Of a DNA stretch of 64,000 nucleotides, positions 59,014 to 64,000 are shown one piece after another. Both the position numbers and the translations under genes were made by a program. The notes under the pieces are model-generated. The model was not told the origin of the DNA and searched no databases. It saw nothing but the letters and a program-made list of their open reading frames with translations. The first letter of the stretch is position 1, and every line of letters begins with the position of its first letter. Origin of the DNA: Cytophagales bacterium (GTDB lineage: Bacteria > Bacteroidota > Bacteroidia > Cytophagales > Cyclobacteriaceae); NCBI GenBank assembly GCA_017303795.1, contig JAFLBR010000010.1, forward strand, positions 127,447 to 191,446, given 5' to 3'.

Positions 59014-59031
59014 TACGTTAAATCGTGCAAA

Positions 59032-60078
59032 ATGGCCCTTTTCAATCGTGTAAACGGCAAAGTTCTGAAAGAACAACTGCGCAACAGCAGCGAACCGCGC
59101 ACCACTATTTCATTTTATAAGTACCATCAGTTAGCTGATCCGGCATCGTTCCGCAACGAACTTTATAAAAGATTCGATCAGATTGGCGTGTGTGGGCGCA
59201 TCTATGTGGCCAATGAAGGAATCAACGCGCAGATCAGTGTGCCAACCCATCAGTTTGAACAATTTAAGACAGAACTGTATGCCATCGACTTTTTGAATGG
59301 CGTTAGATTAAATCTTGCAGTTGAAGATGACGGCAAATCGTTTTTTAAACTTAAAATTCTGGTACGCAAAAAGATTGTAGCCGATGGCTTGAACGATGCT
59401 ACTTTCGATGTAACCAATAGCGGCAAGCACGTATCAGCAAAAGAGTTTAACGCATTAGCCGAAAACCCCAACACAGTTATTGTGGACATGCGCAATCATT
59501 ACGAAAGCGAAGTGGGCCATTTTAAAAATGCGATTTGTCCTGATGTAGATACCTTTCGGGAAGAACTGCAGGTGGTTGAAAATCTATTGAACGAACAAAA
59601 AGATAAAAACCTGTTAATGTATTGTACCGGTGGCATTCGCTGCGAAAAAGCAAGCGCGTGGTTTAAACACATCGGTTTTAAAAATGTATTTCAGTTAGAA
59701 GGCGGCATTATCAAATATGCACAAGATGTAAAAGCACAAAACCTGGAAAATAAATTTGTGGGTAAAAACTTTGTGTTTGATGAACGTTTGGGTGAACGTA
59801 TTTCTGATGATATAATAAGCGAATGCCACCAATGCGGCAACGCTTGCGATACGCACACCAATTGTAAAAACGATGGCTGCCATTTACTCTTTATACAATG
59901 CGAAGCTTGCGCTAAAAAATACAACGGTTGTTGCTCAGATGCCTGCGCAGAAATAATTGCCATGCCCGAAGAAGCACAGCGCGAACTCCGCAAAGGCATC
60001 AACAAAGGCCGGCAAGTGTTTAAGAAAGGTCGCGCGAAAGATCTGAAACAAAAAATATCAGGCCAGGTTACTGCATGA
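59032..60078 (+). CDS. trhO: tRNA uridine-34 hydroxylase, rhodanese-type
   Basis: 348 aa from the ATG at 59032 (MALFNRVNGKVL). An N-terminal ferredoxin-like domain (FYKYHQLADPASFRNELYK, GRIYVANEGINAQIS) is followed by a rhodanese domain (about 130-235) with NTVIVDMRNHYESEVGHF and the active-site loop LMYCTGGIRCEKASAW (Cys). A Cys-rich C-terminus follows (CHQCGNACDTHTNCKND, CEACAKKYNGCC). This is the YceA/TrhO family, which makes 5-hydroxyuridine at tRNA wobble position 34. It overlaps mogA by 4 nt. Confidence 0.93.
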   Translation: MALFNRVNGKVLKEQLRNSSEPRTTISFYKYHQLADPASFRNELYKRFDQIGVCGRIYVANEGINAQISVPTHQFEQFKTELYAIDFLNGVRLNLAVEDDGKSFFKLKILVRKKIVADGLNDATFDVTNSGKHVSAKEFNALAENPNTVIVDMRNHYESEVGHFKNAICPDVDTFREELQVVENLLNEQKDKNLLMYCTGGIRCEKASAWFKHIGFKNVFQLEGGIIKYAQDVKAQNLENKFVGKNFVFDERLGERISDDIISECHQCGNACDTHTNCKNDGCHLLFIQCEACAKKYNGCCSDACAEIIAMPEEAQRELRKGINKGRQVFKKGRAKDLKQKISGQVTA

Positions 60079-60611
60079 GCAAAGTAAAAATCATTCGCAT
60101 TGGCATTATCAATGTTTCTGATCGTGCCAGCCAGGGCATCTATGAAGATATTCCCGGCAAGGCCATTGTAAATACCTTGAATGAATACCTGATTGGCGAA
60201 TGGGAAAAAGAATACGCAGTTATACCCGATGAGCAAGCATTAATTGAAAAGACCATGATTACCATGGCCGATGAAAAAGATTGTTGCCTGATTATTACCA
60301 GCGGTGGCACCGGCCCAGCTTTACGCGATGTTACACCCGAAGCAACCGAAGCAGTTTGTTCTAAAATGATGCCCGGCTTTGGCGAATTGATGCGCATGGA
60401 AAGTTTGAAGTACGTACCCACAGCAATCTTATCGCGCCAAACAGCCGGAATCCGAAATCAGACTTTAATTGTAAATTTGCCGGGGAAACCAAAAGCCATC
60501 CGCCAGTGTTTGGATGCCGTGTTTCCGGCTATTCCCTATTGTATCGACCTTTTGAATGGCCCTTATATCGAGTGCAGGCCCGAAGTAATGAAAGTTTTCA
60601 GGCCTCAATAA
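60075..60611 (+). CDS. mogA: Molybdopterin adenylyltransferase
   Basis: 178 aa. MoeA/MogA-type motifs are RIGIINVSDRASQGIYED, LIITSGGTGPALRDVTPEAT and FGELMRMESLKYVPTAILSRQ, followed by NLPGKPKAIRQCLDAV. It activates molybdopterin with ATP before molybdenum insertion. It overlaps trhO by 4 nt (ATGA). No other molybdenum-cofactor gene is in the window, so the rest of the pathway must be elsewhere. Confidence 0.92.
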   Translation: MSKVKIIRIGIINVSDRASQGIYEDIPGKAIVNTLNEYLIGEWEKEYAVIPDEQALIEKTMITMADEKDCCLIITSGGTGPALRDVTPEATEAVCSKMMPGFGELMRMESLKYVPTAILSRQTAGIRNQTLIVNLPGKPKAIRQCLDAVFPAIPYCIDLLNGPYIECRPEVMKVFRPQ

Positions 60612-60620
60612 AAATGAATT

Positions 60621-61601
60621 ATGGCAAGAATAAAGTATTACTACGACACCGAAACCTGTAAGTACGAGCGCATTAAAACCTCGACAGGCGATATTATTCT
60701 GAATGCGTTTGGAATCTTAAGCCTTGGTGTTACCATAGCTGCCTGCTTACTTATTGTGGGTAGTACCTATTTCGAATCGCCCAAGGAATTGCTGCTTCGA
60801 AATGAAGTTAAGGAGATGGAATTTTATTATGAAAACCTTTCTGCAGAAGTAGAAAAACTTCAACAACAACTTTCAAACATCGAGTATCGCGATGATAACA
60901 TTTACCGGGTAGTGCTGGGCGCAGAACCAATTGATAAAAGCATTCGCGAAGCAGGTGTAGGTGGTTTAGATCGGTATGAAGACATAAAGAACAAAAGCAT
61001 TCTGCATGCTGACCTGATTACCAAACTTTCGGAAAACGTAGATAACCTGCGCAGAAAAATTTACATCGAATCAAAATCGCAGGATGATGTGGTGGGCCTT
61101 GCCGAAAGTAAAGAGAAATTGTTTGCGGCTATTCCGGCTATACAACCCGTAGCGAATAAACAATTGATTGCGCTGGCTTCGGGTTTTGGGATGCGCATTC
61201 ACCCGATTTATAAAGTAAAGAAAATGCATACGGGTATCGACTTTGCAGCTGCAATCGGAACCCCTATTTATGCTACTGCCGATGGCGTGATTGATAAATT
61301 AGATGTAAGCTTTAGTGGTTATGGTAAAATGATTGAGATTGACCACGGCTTTGGCTATAGAACCCGATATGCACACATGCATGGCTTTGCGGTTAGGCAA
61401 GGCCAGAAAATAAAGCGTGGCGATTTAATTGGCTATGTAGGCGATACCGGTCTATCCACAGCCCCACATTTGCATTACGAGGTATTTGTAAATGGGGTTC
61501 ACGCCAATCCGGTACACTATTTCTTCAACGACTTAAACCCAGCCGAATACGAAAAGATTATCGAACTGGCTTCTATCGAAAATCAATCTTTGGGTATGTA
61601 A
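60621..61601 (+). CDS. M23-family peptidoglycan endopeptidase, membrane-anchored
   Basis: 326 aa. A short cytoplasmic start (MARIKYYYDTETCKYERIK) and one membrane helix (about 30-50, GILSLGVTIAACLLIVG) precede a coiled coil (about 60-105, LSAEVEKLQQQLSNIE) and a LytM/M23 domain (about 185-300). Metal ligands are His and Asp in MHTGIDFAAAIG and the pair in HLHYEVFVNG; YAHMHG supplies the extra His. Metal set complete, so hydrolysis of peptidoglycan cross-links at the cell envelope is expected. Confidence 0.92.
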   Translation: MARIKYYYDTETCKYERIKTSTGDIILNAFGILSLGVTIAACLLIVGSTYFESPKELLLRNEVKEMEFYYENLSAEVEKLQQQLSNIEYRDDNIYRVVLGAEPIDKSIREAGVGGLDRYEDIKNKSILHADLITKLSENVDNLRRKIYIESKSQDDVVGLAESKEKLFAAIPAIQPVANKQLIALASGFGMRIHPIYKVKKMHTGIDFAAAIGTPIYATADGVIDKLDVSFSGYGKMIEIDHGFGYRTRYAHMHGFAVRQGQKIKRGDLIGYVGDTGLSTAPHLHYEVFVNGVHANPVHYFFNDLNPAEYEKIIELASIENQSLGM

Positions 61602-61671
61602 ATCAATTCCGGGTTTCAATCTTTAGGAAGCCCGACCGAAAGTTGTAATTTAGCCCTGTAACTTCAGCCCC

Positions 61672-62202
61672 ATGAAGAGAACAGGAATTACAAGTTTGAT
61701 TATTATCAGTTTGCTGATAGGTTGCTCAGATTTTGAACCCTTTGAAGGTGAGAAGATTACACAATTTGCTTCTTCCGTGATTGACTTTAGTAGTCAATAT
61801 CACATTAGTAATTGGCATGCAATAAAATCTATAGGAGAACCCGATCTCTACCCAACATACGGAGATCTTCCTGGTGCCTGGGCATCTGCTACTCCTGATA
61901 ATCAAAGAGAATTTTTGGTTTTAGGATTTACAGAACCTCAAACTGTAAAAAAAATTGAGATTTACGAAACCTATTCACCGGGTGCAATTGATACCATTTA
62001 TCTGCTTGATGTCAATTCAGAAAAATGGAAAATCGTTTACGCAAAGCCTGCACAAACTGGTTTACCTGCAGAGGCTCGAATATTCACTATACACTTAATA
62101 GAAACCCAATACATGGCTAATGCAATCAGGCTTGCCATTAACAGCCCGGCTGTTGCGAGTTGGAATGAAATAGATGCAGTAGCTATAACCGGTCAAAAGT
62201 AA
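61672..62202 (+). CDS. Lipoprotein with discoidin-like beta-sandwich
   Basis: 176 aa with lipoprotein signal MKRTGITSLIIISLLIGC (Cys18). The mature domain resembles F5/8-type or pappalysin-scarf sandwiches: FSSQYHISNWHAIKSIGEPD, REFLVLGFTEPQTVKKIEIY, and the late NEIDAVAITG. Such domains bind sugars or other ligands at the cell surface. It lies 5 bp upstream of an outer-membrane protein gene, suggesting a pair. Specific ligand unknown. Confidence 0.7.
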   Translation: MKRTGITSLIIISLLIGCSDFEPFEGEKITQFASSVIDFSSQYHISNWHAIKSIGEPDLYPTYGDLPGAWASATPDNQREFLVLGFTEPQTVKKIEIYETYSPGAIDTIYLLDVNSEKWKIVYAKPAQTGLPAEARIFTIHLIETQYMANAIRLAINSPAVASWNEIDAVAITGQK

Positions 62203-62207
62203 TTACC

Positions 62208-63152
62208 ATGAAATTAAAATTACTGATACTCACGCTCGTAATACTTGCTCAACAAGCATACGCGCAAGGTTGCAGCGATGCCGGCTTCTGCACCATGGGT
62301 GCTATGAAGCCAGACCAGCCTTACAATAAAAAAATACCTATTAAACTTCGCAGCATGGAGGTAAGTTTTTACAGAGGTACAAGCCTTATTTCACCAATAA
62401 TTTACGTAGCCAATCTGGATATGAGTTTTAATCTGATCGATGATAAAACATTCTTTCAAGTAAAGGTTCCATATCAGGCCATTACCGGAAACTTTGGAAG
62501 CACCAGTGGCCTCGGTGATTTTTCGCTTTGCCTTACCCGAAATTTGTATTCGTCTGAAAAGTTTGACATCAGCGCATCTATCGGAAGTAAAATACCTTCT
62601 AATAACTCGAATCTCAGATCAGACGATACCGGATTGACATTGCCCATGTACTATCAAACCAGTCTGGGTACATACGATGCCATTGCTGGTATTTCATTTA
62701 TAAATAAACGATGGCTTTTTGCAACCGGTGTCCAGTATGCGTTTAATCAGAATGGAAATACATTTGATTGGGCCGAGTGGATTCCGGTTTATGAAGGTGG
62801 TGAGGATTATGTTCGTCAAAACATGATAGCGTATAAACTAAAACGCGGTACCGATGTGATGCTCCGCGCGGAACGTAATTTCCGCTATGCCCGATTTAAC
62901 TTCACATTAGGACTTTTGCCCATATTTAGAATAACTAAAGATGAAATTACCGATGTGAATACCGATCAACGCATTAAGTTAGACGGAACCACCGGCATGG
63001 CGCTTTCCGGCATTGGTACCGTTGGTTATAATTTTAATGTGAAGTCGGGCGTAAGACTTCTATTTGGTAGAAAAATTACGCAACGAAAAGTAAACCCCGA
63101 TGGTCTTACCCGCCACGATGTAGCCACCATCAGTTACTTTTATCGGTTTTAA
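62208..63152 (+). CDS. Outer-membrane beta-barrel protein, unrecognised
   Basis: 314 aa with signal MKLKLLILTLVILAQQAYAQ. The mature N-terminus has GCSDAGFCTMGAMKPDQ with two cysteines; the rest alternates in strands (LISPIIYVANLDMSFNLI, DFSLCLTRNLYSSEKFDI, RNFRYARFNFTLGLLPIF) and ends HDVATISYFYRF, a typical barrel C-terminus with terminal Phe. It probably forms a transport or assembly barrel. It partners with the preceding lipoprotein (5-bp spacer) and the following TPR protein (2 bp). Confidence 0.75.
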   Translation: MKLKLLILTLVILAQQAYAQGCSDAGFCTMGAMKPDQPYNKKIPIKLRSMEVSFYRGTSLISPIIYVANLDMSFNLIDDKTFFQVKVPYQAITGNFGSTSGLGDFSLCLTRNLYSSEKFDISASIGSKIPSNNSNLRSDDTGLTLPMYYQTSLGTYDAIAGISFINKRWLFATGVQYAFNQNGNTFDWAEWIPVYEGGEDYVRQNMIAYKLKRGTDVMLRAERNFRYARFNFTLGLLPIFRITKDEITDVNTDQRIKLDGTTGMALSGIGTVGYNFNVKSGVRLLFGRKITQRKVNPDGLTRHDVATISYFYRF

Positions 63153-63154
63153 CA

Positions 63155-64000
63155 ATGGTGCGACATAGTATACTATTGATTTTATTGTTTGGCTGCTTGG
63201 CTACTGTTGCTCAAAAGCAACCCGTACAACCCGATGTAATCAGTCAGCTTAACCAATTGCTCTCCGATTCAAAGTTTAACGAAGCTATTGCGCTGGCTGA
63301 TAAAACTTCAGGCACCGCGTCTACGCTTAATCTTGAAATCCAAAACAAAAAAGCGGATGCTCTAATCAGGCTTGGCAAGTTAGATGATGCCGAAAAACTT
63401 ATTCAGTCACTCTCAGGCAAAGCAAAGGAAACCAAAGGTGCCGGTAAACAACAAGCAATAATTCAAACCACAAATGGATTATTGCGACTCAATCAAGGCC
63501 GAATTGATCTGGCTATTGAAGAACTTCAGGCAGCAATTGGAAAATTTGATTCTGAAAATCAATCCCGTAGTCTTGAAATGGCCGATGCCCTTGCCTTGCT
63601 CGGAAATGTGTATCGCGCTTCAGCAAAGTACAGCCAGGCCGAAGAACATTTATTACATGCCTTAACCATCCGACAGGAAAAACTTCCGGCCGATCATGAA
63701 CTGATTGCGGCAATTTACAATGATCTGGGGCTGAACTACGTGCTAATTGATATTGATAAATCGTATCAGTATTACAACATGGCCTTAACCATGTATGAAA
63801 AACTGCACGGAAAAGAACACTCTAAAATTGCCATTGCCAATACCAATCTGGGCGTCATCAACCAGAAGGATAAACAGTATGGCGATGCGATTAATTACTT
63901 CAATACAGCACTTGCCATTTGGGAAAAGATTTATCCTCAACCCCACCCCAACAAGGCATTGGTAATGATGAACCTTGGTCAAACTTATTCTTCTATGGGT
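63155..64000 (+). CDS. Exported TPR protein, N-terminal part (3' truncated by window)
   Basis: 282 codons to the window edge, start ATG at 63155 (MVRHSILLILLFGCLATVAQ, a signal peptide). At least five TPR units are visible, e.g. EMADALALLGNVYRASAKYS, ELIAAIYNDLGLNYVLIDI, KIAIANTNLGVINQKDKQYG and KALVMMNLGQTYSSMG. This spacing, with ALxxxE-type connectors, is what precedes CHAT (caspase-like) peptidase domains in Bacteroidota, but the C-terminus is off the end, so that identity is only a possibility. It begins 2 bp after the barrel gene. Confidence 0.75.
   Translation, partial: MVRHSILLILLFGCLATVAQKQPVQPDVISQLNQLLSDSKFNEAIALADKTSGTASTLNLEIQNKKADALIRLGKLDDAEKLIQSLSGKAKETKGAGKQQAIIQTTNGLLRLNQGRIDLAIEELQAAIGKFDSENQSRSLEMADALALLGNVYRASAKYSQAEEHLLHALTIRQEKLPADHELIAAIYNDLGLNYVLIDIDKSYQYYNMALTMYEKLHGKEHSKIAIANTNLGVINQKDKQYGDAINYFNTALAIWEKIYPQPHPNKALVMMNLGQTYSSMG

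Noticed and set aside
1-64000. CRISPR arrays, integrase, transposase or phage genes.
   Set aside because: I saw no regularly spaced repeats and no protein with the corresponding motifs; only scattered palindromes and one pair of direct repeats.

Overview
The window comes from a Bacteroidota chromosome, most likely the Cytophagales. Four things point there: family content (DUF5686 and DUF5777 barrels, SprB-repeat lipoprotein, two-component-propeller histidine kinases, FucP-type fucose operon), start codons that mostly lack Shine-Dalgarno sequences, several TAnnTTTG promoter -7 elements just upstream of starts, and abundant Sec and lipoprotein signal peptides. Assignment below phylum is inference. 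I see no tRNA, rRNA, CRISPR array, transposase or phage gene.

Layout. 1-5.1 kb: the end of a VPS10/BNR-type protein, then minus-strand genes for an exported YceI / DUF5777 / haem-motif lipoprotein set and an ECF sigma factor with an anti-sigma-like membrane protein. 5.3-8.9 kb: the classic thrS-infC-rpmI-rplT operon. 8.9-13.8 kb: a DUF5686 outer-membrane protein, a SanA/YdcF-like protein, a TrmH-type RNA methylase and an SDR. 13.9-30.2 kb: a tightly packed, co-directional signalling island of about 16 kb on the minus strand. In transcription order it holds a TIR-TM-PEGA-FGE-esterase protein, a TIR-TolB-TPR-HD protein, a 48-codon chimeric scrap of a third histidine kinase, two giant propeller histidine kinases, a stand-alone receiver, a receiver-adenylate cyclase and a TPR protein with a SLOG-like domain. 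30.2-37.6 kb: a VOC lipoprotein, a tandem amidohydrolase pair, a region of palindromic repeats with two tiny ORFs, a transketolase C-terminal subunit and a membrane protein.

37.5-39.3 kb: a TetR-NTF2-DinB cassette flanked by about 148-bp direct repeats made from the 3' end of the neighbouring gene. 39.3-45.5 kb: an alcohol dehydrogenase, an ArsN2-like acetyltransferase and serine biosynthesis genes (a fused SerB-SerA protein and SerC). 45.5-48.0 kb: an ECF sigma envelope operon. 48.1-51.7 kb: an M1 peptidase converging on an exported coiled-coil protein. 51.8-58.4 kb: a TlpA thioredoxin followed by an oxidative L-fucose catabolism operon and an ACMSD-like decarboxylase. 58.4-64 kb: a zinc-finger secreted protein, TrhO, MogA, an M23 peptidase, a lipoprotein, an outer-membrane protein and the start of a TPR protein.

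The most unusual region is the signalling island. Two proteins share an almost identical N-terminal TIR module of about 215 residues but carry unrelated output halves, and they lie immediately upstream of a two-component pathway whose only visible effector is a cAMP-type cyclase. Whether the island serves defence, envelope sensing or metabolism cannot be decided from sequence alone.
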